Made by a program: the position numbers and the translations under genes. Of a stretch of 64,000 nucleotides of DNA, positions 47,535-57,332 are shown piece after piece. Position 1 is the first letter of the stretch. Every line of letters starts with the position of its first letter. Where the stretch lies: the NCBI RefSeq assembly GCF_024752355.1, contig NZ_JANTHZ010000002.1, positions 434,001 to 498,000 on the forward strand. Reading direction: 5' to 3'. Below the pieces are notes generated by a model. The model saw only the letters and a list, made by a program, of their open reading frames with translations. It did not search any database and was not told the DNA's origin. The DNA is from Ancylobacter mangrovi. GTDB taxonomy: Bacteria > Pseudomonadota > Alphaproteobacteria > Rhizobiales > Xanthobacteraceae.

Positions 47535-48431
47535 ATGAAACTGGACGGCATCGCCGCCTTCGTCGCCATCGCCGAAGCCGGCTCGATCAGCGAGGCGGCA
47601 CGGCGGCTGCGCCTGTCGAAATCCGTGGTCAGCGAACGTCTGGCAGGGCTGGAACGCAGCCTCGGCGCCAGCCTGGTCCACCGCTCCACCCGCAAGCTCT
47701 CGCTCACCGACGACGGCGCGGCGTTCCTCGCTCGCGCCACCGGGGCGATGCGCCAGCTCGACGCCGCGGTGGCGGACCTTGCCGAAAGCCGCAGCACGCT
47801 GTCGGGACCGCTGCGGATTTCCGCGCCGGTGGCGTTCGCCCACCTGCATCTCGGCCCGGCGCTCTATCCGTTCCTGCTGCGTCATCCGGAGGTCGAGCTC
47901 ACCCTCGACCTCGACGACCGGCGGATCGAGGTCCAGGCCGAGAGCTATGACGGCGTGGTGCGGCACGGGCCGCTGACGGACAGCCGGCTCATCGCCTGGC
48001 CGCTGGCGCGCAGCCGGCGCGTGCTGGTGGCGTCGCCCGGCTATCTCGAGCGGTACGGCGCGCCGCGCAACCTCGACGAACTCGATGGTCACCGGGGCGT
48101 CTTCTACACCCATCGCGGAATCGCCGACTGGCGCTTCGTGACGCCGCAGGGCGTGGTCAATGTCCGCGCCCGCCCCGGGCTGCGGGTGAACAATGGCGAA
48201 CTGATGCGCGATGCGGCCGCGGCGGGAATCGGCATCGCCCTGCTGCCGCTGTTCATTGCCGGCCCTGCGGTCCGCGCAGGCACGCTGCGCGTCGTCGATG
48301 TCGGCGCCGAGACCGAGGCCGAATTCATCTATGTCGCCCATGCCGAGGCGCGCCGGCCCTCGGCCAAGCTGCGCGCCTTTGCCGAGTGCCTGCGGCAGGC
48401 GTTCGGCGATCCGCCCTATTGGGACATTTAG
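47535..48431 (+). CDS. LysR family transcriptional regulator
   Basis: A 298-residue LysR-type regulator. The winged helix (MKLDGIAAFVAIAEAGSISEAARRL, RLSKSVVSERLAGLERSLG) is followed by the effector-binding domain (GPLRISAPVAFAHLHLGPALYPFL, RVLVASPGYLERYGAP, AAAGIGIALLPLFIAG), as in the CrgA/DsdC-like subgroup. GGAAAG before the ATG at 47535 supports the start. Divergence from the SDR gene suggests it regulates that gene. Confidence 0.9.
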   Translation: MKLDGIAAFVAIAEAGSISEAARRLRLSKSVVSERLAGLERSLGASLVHRSTRKLSLTDDGAAFLARATGAMRQLDAAVADLAESRSTLSGPLRISAPVAFAHLHLGPALYPFLLRHPEVELTLDLDDRRIEVQAESYDGVVRHGPLTDSRLIAWPLARSRRVLVASPGYLERYGAPRNLDELDGHRGVFYTHRGIADWRFVTPQGVVNVRARPGLRVNNGELMRDAAAAGIGIALLPLFIAGPAVRAGTLRVVDVGAETEAEFIYVAHAEARRPSAKLRAFAECLRQAFGDPPYWDI

Positions 48432-48446
48432 CCGGCGTCTCGGCCG

Positions 48447-49808
48447 TCAGCCCTTGCCGCGCGGCGCGTTGTCGCCTTTCCGCGGCCAGTTGTGGCTCAT
48501 CACGAAGTCGGCGATGCGCGGGGCGATGTCGGCGCGGAAGCGCGAGCCGTTGAACACGCCGTAATGACCGACCGTCGGCTGGAGGTAGTGCACCCGCATG
48601 TCGTCCGGCAGGCTGGAGCACAGCTTCTGCGCTGCCCGGGTCTGGCCGACCCCGGAGATGTCGTCATTCTCGCCCTCGATGGTGAGCAGGGCGACGTTGC
48701 GGATCTGCGAGGGATCGACCTTTTCGCCGCGATGGGTCAGCTCGCCCCTGGGCAGGGCGTGGTCGATGAACACGGCCTGCAGCGTCTGCAGGTAATATTC
48801 CGCCGGCAGGTCCATCACCGAGAGATACTCGTCATAGAACTCCCGGTGCTTGGCGGCGGAATCGCCGTCGCCCTTCACCAGATGGCGGAACATATCGGCA
48901 TGGGCCTGGAGATGGCGCTCCAGATTCATCGCCATGAAGCCGTGAAGCTGCAGGAAGCCGGGATAGACCTGGCGCATGAAGCCGCCATTCGGCCAGGGCA
49001 CGGTGGTGATGACGTTGCGCCGGAACCAGTCGAGCCCGCGCTCCTCGGCGAAGTGGTTCACGGCGGTCGGGCTCTCGCGGGTGTCGATCGGCCCGCCCAT
49101 CAGCACCATGGAGGCGGGAACGTCCGGATCGCCCATCGCCTCCATGCGCGCCACCGCCGCCAGCACCGGCACCGCCGGCTGGCACACGGCGAGCACATGC
49201 ACGCCGCCGCCGAGATGGCGGAATATCTCGATGACGTAGTCGATATAGTCGTCGAGATCGAAGCGCCCGGCGGAGAGCGGCACGTTGCGCGCGTCGGCCC
49301 AGTCGGTGATGTAGATGTCGTGGTTCGGCAGCAGCGTCTGCACCGTGCCGCGCAGCAGCGTCGCGTAATGGCCCGACAGCGGCGCCACGATCAGCATGCG
49401 CGGCTGCGGCCGGCGCGGCGGGTTGGGAAAGTCGCGCACGAAATGCAGCAGCCGGCAAAACGGCCGCTCCCATTCCACCTCGATCGTTACCGGCACATGG
49501 GTGGCGCCGACCACGGTCTCGTCGATGCCCCATTCCGGCTTGCCGTAGCGCCGCGTGGTGCGCTCGAACATCTCGCACGCCGCCGAAATCGACTTGCCGA
49601 GGCTGGTATGCGCCAGCGGATTCGCAGGATTGCGGTAGTAGAGCCGGTTGGCATCGGCGATCACGCGAAGCGGATCGAGCGCCGCATGGCCCATCTCGAA
49701 CATCCAGTAGAGCGGCTTGGAAAAGGCCGATGCCGTCTCGACCGTCGCCTCCGGCGACTCGGCCGCCTGTTCCGCGTCGGGCAATTCACCAAAAACGCCG
49801 ATTGCCAT
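48447..49808 (-). CDS. phaZ: Intracellular polyhydroxyalkanoate depolymerase
   Basis: A 453-residue alpha/beta-hydrolase-like enzyme that degrades storage polyhydroxybutyrate granules. The Cys nucleophile region ([20 protein letters not shown]) and the family stretches MLIVAPLSGHYATLLRGTV, NHDIYITDWADARNVPL, MDLPAEYYLQTLQAVF and TIEGENDDISG are present. A PHB_depo C-terminal part ends near MSHNWPRKG. The frame is open to 49886, but GGAGG six bases before the ATG at 49808 sets the start, giving MAIGVFGELP and an N-terminal extension of about 35 residues. It diverges from regB. Confidence 0.93.
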   Translation of the reverse strand: MAIGVFGELPDAEQAAESPEATVETASAFSKPLYWMFEMGHAALDPLRVIADANRLYYRNPANPLAHTSLGKSISAACEMFERTTRRYGKPEWGIDETVVGATHVPVTIEVEWERPFCRLLHFVRDFPNPPRRPQPRMLIVAPLSGHYATLLRGTVQTLLPNHDIYITDWADARNVPLSAGRFDLDDYIDYVIEIFRHLGGGVHVLAVCQPAVPVLAAVARMEAMGDPDVPASMVLMGGPIDTRESPTAVNHFAEERGLDWFRRNVITTVPWPNGGFMRQVYPGFLQLHGFMAMNLERHLQAHADMFRHLVKGDGDSAAKHREFYDEYLSVMDLPAEYYLQTLQAVFIDHALPRGELTHRGEKVDPSQIRNVALLTIEGENDDISGVGQTRAAQKLCSSLPDDMRVHYLQPTVGHYGVFNGSRFRADIAPRIADFVMSHNWPRKGDNAPRGKG

Positions 49809-50064
49809 AAGAGCCTCCGTCTTCAATGCCCGCCATTTGCGTCCCTCCCGCCGCCGAACCGGCCGTGGACGCCGCCCTCGGGGCACTTTCGGCGCATTTT
49901 TTTAACGCGATCCTTCCGAAGCGTTACGTGTCGCGCTTCGGCCTTCGCGCAGCTTGTGCGCTGCAACATAAATAGACCCTCGGGCGCGAACGTCAACGAA
50001 ACCGGTGTCTCGCGCTTTGGTCGTATCTGCGGCTATAGAGAAGATACGGAACGGAAGGACGACG

Positions 50065-51456
50065 ATGCTCTCGCTCGAACATCCTATCGGCGAACGCTAT
50101 TTCGGCCTTCGGCTCGACACGCTGATCCGGCTGCGATGGCTCGCCATTGCCGGCCAGACGCTGACCATCGTCATCGTGCACTGGCTGCTGGCCTTCACGC
50201 TGCCGATCGGCGCCTGCCTCGCCGTAGTGGCGCTGTCGGCCTGGCTGAACCTCGCGCTGCGCCTGCGCAATCCAGGCGCGCGGCGGCTCTCCGACATCGA
50301 GGCCGCTTGGCTGCTCGCCTACGACATCCTGCAGCTCGCGGCGCTGCTGTTCCTCACCGGCGGCCTTTCCAATCCCTTCGCCTTCCTGTTCCTCGCCCCC
50401 GTGCTCATCTCGGCGACCGCTCTGTCGCCGCGCACCACGGTGCTGCTCGGCGTGCTGGCGGCAAGCTGCGCCGCCGTGGTCGGCCTGTGGCAGATGCCGC
50501 TGCCCTGGTCCGACCAGGTCGCGCTCGGCAACGAGCCGGAGCTGCCGGCGGTCTACCTCGCCGCCATCTGGTGCGCGCTCGCCATCTCCATCGCCTTCAT
50601 CGGCGTCCATGCCTGGCGGGTGGCGGAGGAGACGCGCGAGCTTTCCGAGGCGCTGGCGGCGACCGAGCTGGTGCTGGCGCGCGAGCAGCACCTGTCGGCG
50701 CTCGACGGGCTCGCCGCCGCCGCCGCGCACGAGCTCGGCACCCCGCTCGCCACCATCACCGTGGTCGCCAAGGAGCTTGTCCGCGCACTGCCGGCCGACA
50801 GCCCGATGGTGGACGACATCGGGCTGCTGCGCGAGCAGGCCGAGCGCTGCCGCACGATCCTGCGCACGCTCACTTCGCTGGGCGGCGGCGAGGCGCCGTT
50901 CGACCGCATGCCGATCTCGCACATCCTCGAGGACGTGGTCGCGCCGCACCGCAATTTCGGCATCGCCATCGAGGTGACGCTGCCGGACCGCGGCGGCGAC
51001 GAGCCGATCATCGCCCGCAATCCGGGCCTGCTCTACGGGCTCGGCAACATCGTCGAGAACGCGGTCGACTTCGCCAATGGGCGCGTCGACATCGTCGCCA
51101 ACTGGACCGACGCCGAGCTGAGCGTGACGGTGACCGACGACGGACCTGGCTTTCCCCCGGAGCTCATCGATTCGATCGGCGCACCCTACGTCACCAGCCG
51201 CGGGCGCCACCGCTGGCGGCGCGACATGGAACCCGAAGGCGAGGCGCTCGTCGGCGACGGGCTGCGGGTCAGCGAAGGCCTACGCGAGGGCCTCGGCCTC
51301 GGCGTCTTCATCGCCAAGACTTTGCTCGAGCGCTCCGGCGCCGAACTGAGCTTCCTGAACCGCGCGCTGCCCGCCCATGGCGCCTCGGTCTCGGTGCGCT
51401 GGCCGCGCCGGGCGATCGATATTTCGGGAGAAGGGCACGATCGCCATGGGGCCTGA
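50065..51456 (+). CDS. regB: Redox-sensing histidine kinase RegB (PrrB/ActS type)
   Basis: A 463-residue membrane sensor with about six helices in the first 175 residues. The quinone-site heptapeptide GGLSNPF lies at about residues 99-105. The H-box AAAAHELGTPLATI has its His near residue 222, and the redox-active Cys of the family is near residue 262 (EQAERCRTILRTL). ATPase boxes follow (NIVENAVDFANG, VTDDGPGFPPEL, GLGLGVFIAKTLLERSG). About 25 residues, RGRHRWRRDMEPEGEALVGD and on, separate the last two boxes. GGAAGG before the ATG at 50065 supports the start. The partner regA follows. Confidence 0.94.
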   Translation: MLSLEHPIGERYFGLRLDTLIRLRWLAIAGQTLTIVIVHWLLAFTLPIGACLAVVALSAWLNLALRLRNPGARRLSDIEAAWLLAYDILQLAALLFLTGGLSNPFAFLFLAPVLISATALSPRTTVLLGVLAASCAAVVGLWQMPLPWSDQVALGNEPELPAVYLAAIWCALAISIAFIGVHAWRVAEETRELSEALAATELVLAREQHLSALDGLAAAAAHELGTPLATITVVAKELVRALPADSPMVDDIGLLREQAERCRTILRTLTSLGGGEAPFDRMPISHILEDVVAPHRNFGIAIEVTLPDRGGDEPIIARNPGLLYGLGNIVENAVDFANGRVDIVANWTDAELSVTVTDDGPGFPPELIDSIGAPYVTSRGRHRWRRDMEPEGEALVGDGLRVSEGLREGLGLGVFIAKTLLERSGAELSFLNRALPAHGASVSVRWPRRAIDISGEGHDRHGA

Positions 51457-51479
51457 TCGAAAAGCACGATCGCCCCATG
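51445..51479 (+). promoter_or_regulatory. Hairpin across the regB stop codon
   Basis: CATGGGGC (51445-51452) pairs with GCCCCATG (51472-51479). Inside, GATCG (51455-51459) pairs with CGATC (51467-51471), leaving a seven-base AAAAGCA loop and a two-base bulge. The regB TGA (51454-51456) lies in the stem. It could attenuate regA transcription or control translation. Confidence 0.5.
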
Positions 51480-51575
51480 TATGCGACAATTTTGCACTGC
51501 CGGAGGGGGATGGTGTAATCTCCCCGCAAAATCGAACGGAGAGCTCGCGTCCCGCGGCGCTCGGAAAGACGCCAG

Positions 51576-52124
51576 ATGCTTGATACGACGTCGGAAATTA
51601 CGGACCGCACGCTGCTGATCGTGGATGACGACCGTCCGTTCCTGCAGCGCCTCGCGCGCGCCATGGAATCGCGCGGCTTCACCGTGACCACGGCCGAGAC
51701 GGTGGCCGACGGCCTCGCCAGCGTCGAAGGCAGCGCCCCTGCCTATGCGGTGGTCGACATGCGGCTCGGCGACGGCAACGGGCTCGACGTCATCTCCGCG
51801 CTGAAGCGCCGGCGCCCCGAGGCGCGCGGCATCATCCTCACCGGCTACGGCAACATCGCGACCGCCGTGAACGCAGTGAAGATGGGCGCGGTGGACTATC
51901 TCGCCAAGCCGGCGGACGCCGACGATATCTATGCTGCGCTGAGCGCGCAGGGCGACTACAAGCCCCAGCTTCCCGAGAACCCGATGTCGGCCGACCGCGT
52001 GCGCTGGGAGCATATCCAGCGGGTCTACGAATTGTGCGGACGCAACGTGTCGGAGACTGCGCGGCGGCTCTCCATGCATCGGCGCACGCTGCAGCGGATT
52101 CTCGCCAAGCGCGCGCCGCGCTGA
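51576..52124 (+). CDS. regA: Redox response regulator RegA (PrrA/ActR type)
   Basis: A 182-residue regulator partnered with RegB, controlling redox-dependent genes (respiration, carbon or nitrogen fixation, photosynthesis in some relatives). The receiver has the acidic pair LLIVDDDRPF, the phospho-accepting Asp near residue 61 (AVVDMRLGDGNGLDV), TGYGNIATAVNAVKMGA and LAKPAD. A short proline-containing linker (QLPENPMSADRV) leads to a Fis-type helix-turn-helix (NVSETARRLSMHRRTLQRIL). It is 119 bases after regB, with a hairpin between. Confidence 0.95.
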   Translation: MLDTTSEITDRTLLIVDDDRPFLQRLARAMESRGFTVTTAETVADGLASVEGSAPAYAVVDMRLGDGNGLDVISALKRRRPEARGIILTGYGNIATAVNAVKMGAVDYLAKPADADDIYAALSAQGDYKPQLPENPMSADRVRWEHIQRVYELCGRNVSETARRLSMHRRTLQRILAKRAPR

Positions 52125-52211
52125 ACGGTCCCGGCGCGGCAAAGCTCCCGCCGGGAGGGCCGGCTGTGGCGGCCGGAGGCGATTTTCGGATTTCCGACGG
52201 TCTTTTGCGCT

Positions 52212-53054
52212 TCAGGGCGTATCGCGTAAGGCGATCGGGCTCTGTCGGTCGCGCAGCGCGATCAGCGCCTGCGATTCGATCACTTCCGTGAGAACGCCAT
52301 CGGGAGCCAGCGCCGCCAGGCCGGCGCGCAGCTCAAGCTCGAACGCCTCGCGCTCCATGCCGAGCGTGGCGGGCGAGGTCACCGAGCGCGAGAAGGCGCG
52401 GCCGATGACGTCTTCGATGTCGATGCGCCGCTCCATCACCCGGCCCATCCGTTCGAGACGGTGGAAGGGTGAGGCCAGCAGCACCGCTTCGTGCGGCACG
52501 TATTCGGTGGAACGGCGGCGGTTGCGGTCCTCGAGGCGCGGGCCGGCATGGCGCTCGGTAGTGAGTTCCAGCACCGGGCGCCAGTCCGGCATGGCAAAGA
52601 TCTGCCGATCGCCGAACAGCACGACCGCCCCGTCGGGATCGACCATCCGGTCCAGCGTCGCCAGCGTCGCCTGCCGGTCCATCCAGTGGAAGGAGCGGCC
52701 CATCACCACGGCGCGGAAACGGCCGAATACCGGGTTGTCGAGCCCGTAGGAGGAGCCCTGCACCAGCGTCAGCTCGACGCCGGCCCAGGACGCATCGGCT
52801 CGCGCCGCGTCCAGCATGGAAGGCTCGGGGTCCATCGCCGTCACCCGTGCGCCGAGCCGGGCGAAGGCGATGGCGAGCGGGCCCGGCCCGCAGCCGAGGT
52901 CGAGGACCCGGTCGCCCGGGCGCAGATCGATGCGTTGCGCCACGTCGGCGATGAGCGATTCCGGGTAGGGAACGCGATAGCGGCTGTAGAACTCGGCGGT
53001 TGATCGAAAACGCGCCGGCTCGAAGGGGATGGTCTGTGGACTGATGACGTTCAC
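52212..53054 (-). CDS. Class I SAM-dependent methyltransferase
   Basis: A 280-residue methyltransferase. The SAM motif VLDLGCGPGPLAIAFARLG near residue 51 and VTAMDPEPSML identify a ubiE/methyltransf_11-type fold; STAEFYSRYRVPYPESLI upstream is common in this group. Methyl acceptor unknown. The frame begins at a GTG at 53054 that has no ribosome site of its own. A 17-codon ORF with a strong ribosome site ends at 53051, overlapping that GTG by four bases, so translation is probably coupled. Confidence 0.8.
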   Translation of the reverse strand: MNVISPQTIPFEPARFRSTAEFYSRYRVPYPESLIADVAQRIDLRPGDRVLDLGCGPGPLAIAFARLGARVTAMDPEPSMLDAARADASWAGVELTLVQGSSYGLDNPVFGRFRAVVMGRSFHWMDRQATLATLDRMVDPDGAVVLFGDRQIFAMPDWRPVLELTTERHAGPRLEDRNRRRSTEYVPHEAVLLASPFHRLERMGRVMERRIDIEDVIGRAFSRSVTSPATLGMEREAFELELRAGLAALAPDGVLTEVIESQALIALRDRQSPIALRDTP

Positions 53055-53104
53055 GGCCGTGGCCCGATATGGCGAGAGTTCTGTTGCACTGCAGCGTTGA
53101 GCAT
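53051..53104 (-). CDS. Putative 17-codon leader ORF
   Basis: MLNAAVQQNSRHIGPRP is encoded from an ATG at 53104, with GGGGGAG just upstream as ribosome site. Its TGA overlaps the GTG start of the methyltransferase (GTGA at 53054-53051). Such an arrangement suggests translational coupling. It is too short to judge conservation from one sequence. Confidence 0.4.
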   Translation of the reverse strand: MLNAAVQQNSRHIGPRP

Positions 53105-53288
53105 GGGCGCTCCCCCGTCAACCCGGGATCATCCCTAATTTACCGTCGCTGCTTACTGTGACGCTAACACCTGCACTCAACGTATCATGGCATAAAGTGG
53201 TATTCCAGTCGGGCCCGATCACCTCAAAATGATCGTTTCGGACGCCGAGCCGCCAACGTCAGGTTGCGGCGACGATTCCGCCGCCGGC

Positions 53289-54287
53289 TCACACCCGCAG
53301 CTCGTTCTCCTCGGCGAGCTCCTTCAGCCCCCTCTCGGGACGGGCCCCGATATGGCTGATGATCTCGGCCGCCGACAGGGCGCCGAGCCGGAGCGACTCC
53401 TCTGCGCTGAAGCCGCGCGAGAAGCCGTGCAGATAGCCGGCGGCGAACAGGTCGCCGGCGCCGGTCGTGTCCACCACCTTCGCGACCGGATAGGCCTCGA
53501 CCGCCACCAGCTCGTCGCCGGCCACGGAGAGCGCACCCTTCTCGGAGCGCGTCACCACCGCGCGCCGGGCCTCGCGGCGCAGCGCGGCCAGAGCGGCGTC
53601 GAAGTCGGTCTCGTAGAGCGAGGTCAGCTCCGCCTCGTTGGCGAACACCAGGTCGACCGTGCCCTCGCGGATCAGCTTAAGGAACTCGTCGCGGTAGCGC
53701 CCGACGCAGAACGCGTCCGACAGCGTCAGCGCGACCGTGCGCCCCGCCCCGTGGGCGATGCCCGCAGCCTTCAGGAACGCCTCCTTGGCGGCCGGCGGGT
53801 CCCACAGATAGCCCTCGAGATAGGTGACGGTGGCGCTGGCCACCATCGCCTCGTCGACATCGACCGGGGAAAGGCCCTGCGCCGCGCCGAGATAGGTGTT
53901 CATGGTGCGCTCGCCATCGGGCGTCACCAGGATCAGGCAGCGCGCAGTGGTCGGCCCATTCGCGGCGGGCGGGGTCGCATAGGCGACGCCGGCGGCGCGG
54001 ATGTCATGGGCGAAGATGCCGCCGAGCTCGTCGTCGCGCACCTTGCCGATGAAGCCGGCGCGCCCGCCCAGCGCCGCGACGCCGACCATGGTGTTGGCCG
54101 CCGAGCCGCCGGAAATCTCGACGCCCGGCCCCATGGCGCCGTAGACGGCCTCGGCGCGCGGCTCGTCGATCAGCGTCATGCCGCCCTTGCGCATCTCATG
54201 GGTGTCGAGAAAGGCCTCCTCGGCGCGGGAGATCACGTCGACGATGGCATTGCCGAAGCCGATCACATCGAGCTGCTGGGCGGTCAC
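53289..54287 (-). CDS. PfkB family carbohydrate/adenosine kinase
   Basis: A 332-residue ribokinase-fold kinase. N-terminal LDVIGFGNAIVDVISRAEE, the di-glycine switch SGGSAANTMVGVAALGG near residue 65 and the anion hole/catalytic-base motif DTTGAGDLFAAGYLHG near 270 are all present. Related alphaproteobacterial proteins are usually annotated adenosine kinase, but sugar specificity is not excluded. The start is the GTG at 54287 (VTAQQLDVIG); codons upstream in the same frame give an arginine-rich N-terminus unlike the family. It diverges from murJ. Confidence 0.85.
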   Translation of the reverse strand: MTAQQLDVIGFGNAIVDVISRAEEAFLDTHEMRKGGMTLIDEPRAEAVYGAMGPGVEISGGSAANTMVGVAALGGRAGFIGKVRDDELGGIFAHDIRAAGVAYATPPAANGPTTARCLILVTPDGERTMNTYLGAAQGLSPVDVDEAMVASATVTYLEGYLWDPPAAKEAFLKAAGIAHGAGRTVALTLSDAFCVGRYRDEFLKLIREGTVDLVFANEAELTSLYETDFDAALAALRREARRAVVTRSEKGALSVAGDELVAVEAYPVAKVVDTTGAGDLFAAGYLHGFSRGFSAEESLRLGALSAAEIISHIGARPERGLKELAEENELRV

Positions 54288-54465
54288 GGGGCGGCCTTTC
54301 GCTGGTGGAAACAAGCCCGTTGCCGGTAGCAGAGCGGGGCGGCGCCCGCAACGCGCCCGAGGCGTGAAAAGTGCCCGCAATGTGCGCTTTTGGCCGTGCG
54401 GCGCCACGCGGATGCGTGCCGGCAACATGCCTTGCGCGCCGCCGGGGAGCGTCTATTGCTAGCCC

Positions 54466-56010
54466 ATGGCTCTCCTGCGCCGCGCCTCGACCGTCGCTCT
54501 CATCACCCTCGGTTCGCGCGGGCTCGGCTTCGTGCGCGACGCGATGGTGGCGGCGCTGTTCGGCACCGGGCTGGTGGCCGACGCGTCCGTCGCCGGCCTC
54601 GCCTTGCCGCAGCTCGCCCGGCGCCTCCTGGGCGAGGGCGCGCTCAATGCCGCGATCCTGCCTGCGCTGGTGCGCGCGGAGACGGACCGGCGGGCGCGGC
54701 TGGCGGGCGCGGCGCTGGTGCTGTTCGCGCTGGCCGCCTTCGCCGCGGGCCTCGTGCTGTTCGTCTTCATGCCCGTCGTCATCGGCGTGCTGGCACCGGG
54801 CTTCGAGCTGACGGGGCCGCGCGGGGCCGGCGCGGTGATGGTGGGGCGGATCGCGGTGGTGTGCGTGCCGCTCGCCTTGCTCACCGGGGTGCTGGCGGCG
54901 CTCGCCAACGCGGCGGGCCGCTACGCGGCCCCCGCCTTCGGCCCGGTCGCAGGAAATGTCGCGGTGATCGCGCTGGTCACGGGGCTCATCCTTGCCGGCG
55001 GGCGGAGCATGGCGATGGATGCCGCCCTCACCTGGCTGGCCGTCGCGGCGATCGCGGGAGCGGTAACACAGTTCGCGCTGGTGGCCTGCGCCGTACCGCG
55101 CGGCGCGCTGGCGATGCCGCACCAAGAGGACCTCGCCCGCGCCTTGCCGATGCTCGGAGCGGCGCTGCCGAGCCTGTTCGCCGCCGCACTGCCGCAGCTG
55201 CGATTCCTCGTCGCCGCCGCGGCCGCATCGGGCATCGCCGGCGGCGTCGCGGCGTTGTTCTACGCGACGCGGCTGGTGGAGCTGCCGCTCGGCCTCGTCG
55301 GCGCCAGCGCCGGCGCCGTGCTGCTGCCGGCCCTCGCCGGGCATGATGGCAAGGGTCGAGCCGGGGCACGCAGCGTCGGCGCCGGCGGCATCGAAGCGGC
55401 GCTGGCGCTCTCTCTGCCGGCCGCGCTGGGCCTTGCCGTGCTGGCCGAACCCGTCGTCGCGGTGCTGTTCCAGCGCGGCGCCTTTGATGCCGAGGCGACC
55501 CGGCTGACCGCCACCGCCATGGCGCTCCTCGCCCTCACCCTGCCGCTGCAGGCGAGCGAGAAGGTGCTGGCCGCCATCGCCTTCACCGAAGGGTTGTCGC
55601 GTCTGGTGGCACGCTGCGGCGTCGCGGCGCTGATACTGGGCGGGATCGCCGGCTTTGCCGGCACGCCGTGGCTCGGCATCGCAGGCCCCGCGCTGGGCGT
55701 GCTGGTCTCCAGCGCGGCGAGCCTCGCCGGGCTCGCGCTCGGCCTCGGCCGGCGGCGGCTGGTCGCAATCGAGGCTGAAGGCCGGCGGCGCCTGCGCGGT
55801 CTCGCCGGCGCGGCGCTGGTGATGGCGGGCGCGGTGGCGCTGGCGCGGCTCTGGGCCGCGCCCGCCCTCGCGGCGGGCGGCCTTGCGGGCGCGGCGGCGC
55901 TCGCCCTGCTCGTCGTGCTGGGCGTCGCCGTCTATGCGGGCGCGGCGCGCCTGCTGGGAGGCATCGCCGTCGGCACGCTGAGGAGCGCGCTGAAGGGCGA
56001 CCCGCGCTGA
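54466..56010 (+). CDS. murJ: Lipid II flippase MurJ
   Basis: A 514-residue inner-membrane protein with about 14 helices of the MVF/MATE-like fold; it flips lipid II for peptidoglycan synthesis. Family patterns: [26 protein letters not shown] near the N-terminus (Arg in the cavity), [34 protein letters not shown] and [16 protein letters not shown]. The protein is unusually Ala/Gly/Leu-rich, as is common in high-GC genomes. trpS follows on the same strand. Confidence 0.93.
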   Translation: MALLRRASTVALITLGSRGLGFVRDAMVAALFGTGLVADASVAGLALPQLARRLLGEGALNAAILPALVRAETDRRARLAGAALVLFALAAFAAGLVLFVFMPVVIGVLAPGFELTGPRGAGAVMVGRIAVVCVPLALLTGVLAALANAAGRYAAPAFGPVAGNVAVIALVTGLILAGGRSMAMDAALTWLAVAAIAGAVTQFALVACAVPRGALAMPHQEDLARALPMLGAALPSLFAAALPQLRFLVAAAAASGIAGGVAALFYATRLVELPLGLVGASAGAVLLPALAGHDGKGRAGARSVGAGGIEAALALSLPAALGLAVLAEPVVAVLFQRGAFDAEATRLTATAMALLALTLPLQASEKVLAAIAFTEGLSRLVARCGVAALILGGIAGFAGTPWLGIAGPALGVLVSSAASLAGLALGLGRRRLVAIEAEGRRRLRGLAGAALVMAGAVALARLWAAPALAAGGLAGAAALALLVVLGVAVYAGAARLLGGIAVGTLRSALKGDPR

Positions 56011-56141
56011 GGCCGCCGGAACGCACGCCGCGCCAGCGGTCCCGCCGCTTGCCCCCACGGGACATTGATGCGATAGCCGCGCACGCGCGGCACTCAGGCG
56101 CGCAGCGCCTTCGCCGCGAAGGGCTATCGGGACGTTACGAC

Positions 56142-57200
56142 ATGGGCTTCAAGGAACGCGTCTTTTCCGGCGTCCAGCCGACCGGAAATCTCCACCTCGG
56201 CAATTATCTCGGCGCCATCAAGCGCTTCGCCGAGCTGCAGGACAGCTATGAGTGCATCTATTGCGTGGTGGACATGCATGCCATCACCCAGGACATGCGC
56301 GTGTGGGGCGGCCCGGAGGAACTGACGCGCTGCATCCGCGAGGTCACGGCCGCCTATCTCGCCGCCGGCATCGACCCGGAAAAGCACATCGTGTTCAACC
56401 AGAGCCAGGTCTCGGGCCATGGCGAGCTCGCCTGGGTGTTCAACTGCGTCGCGCGCCTGGGCTGGCTCAACCGTATGACCCAGTTCAAGGAGAAGGCGGG
56501 CAAGGACCGCGAGAACGCCTCGGTCGGCCTTTATGCCTATCCCACGCTGATGGCGGCGGACATCCTGCTCTACCGCGCCACCCATGTGCCAGTCGGCGAG
56601 GACCAGAAGCAGCATATCGAGCTCACCCGCGACATCGCGCAGAAGTTCAACAACGACTTCGCCGCCTCCATCGCCCGGCTGGGGCTGGGCGACGCGGCGC
56701 TCGAGGGCGGCTACTTCCCGCTCACCGAGCCGCTGATCGGCGGGCCGGCGGCGCGGGTCATGAGCCTGCGCGACGGCTCGAAGAAGATGTCGAAATCCGA
56801 CCCGTCGGACCTCTCGCGCATCAACCTCACCGACGACGCGGACGCGGTCGCCTCCAAGATCCGCAAGGCCAAGACCGACCCCGAGCCGCTGCCCTCCGAG
56901 CCCGAGGGGCTGAAGGGACGGCCGGAGGCGGAGAATCTGGTCGGCATCTATGCCGCGCTCTCCGGCGAGCCGAGGGAAGCCGTGCTGGCGAGCTTCGGCG
57001 GCGGCCAGTTCTCGACCTTCAAGGCGGCGCTGGTCGACCTCGCGGTGGCGCGGCTCGGCCCGATCGGGGGCGAGATGAAGCGGCTCGTCGCCGATCCCGG
57101 CCATATCGACGCCATCCTGCGCGACGGCGCGAACCGGGCCCGCACGCTCGCCGACGCGACGATGGGCCAGGTCAAGGACATACTCGGCTTCGTGCGCTGA
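56142..57200 (+). CDS. trpS: Tryptophan--tRNA ligase
   Basis: A 352-residue class I aminoacyl-tRNA synthetase. The HIGH-type motif [16 protein letters not shown] lies near residue 14, and the KMSKS loop ([14 protein letters not shown]) near residue 210. The intervening [32 protein letters not shown] is characteristic of TrpRS. The frame extends upstream to 56049, but [15 protein letters not shown] at 56142 is the family start. It lies between murJ and the universal stress protein gene in a conserved block. Confidence 0.96.
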   Translation: MGFKERVFSGVQPTGNLHLGNYLGAIKRFAELQDSYECIYCVVDMHAITQDMRVWGGPEELTRCIREVTAAYLAAGIDPEKHIVFNQSQVSGHGELAWVFNCVARLGWLNRMTQFKEKAGKDRENASVGLYAYPTLMAADILLYRATHVPVGEDQKQHIELTRDIAQKFNNDFAASIARLGLGDAALEGGYFPLTEPLIGGPAARVMSLRDGSKKMSKSDPSDLSRINLTDDADAVASKIRKAKTDPEPLPSEPEGLKGRPEAENLVGIYAALSGEPREAVLASFGGGQFSTFKAALVDLAVARLGPIGGEMKRLVADPGHIDAILRDGANRARTLADATMGQVKDILGFVR

Positions 57201-57332
57201 GGGACTGCGCCCCTTCTATCCGGTTGCGCGGGCGGCGCGGGCGCCTTCCCTTCCGCGCGGCGCGATGTGGTATGACCCCGGGGTAGCGAGCGGCCTCGGC
57301 TTGCGAGCGCCATTCATCCCGGGGACGATCCC

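Noticed and set aside
48492-51518. 1008-codon open frame opposite phaZ and through regB
   Set aside because: It runs antisense to phaZ and in a wrong frame through regB; both real genes have intact motifs and starts.
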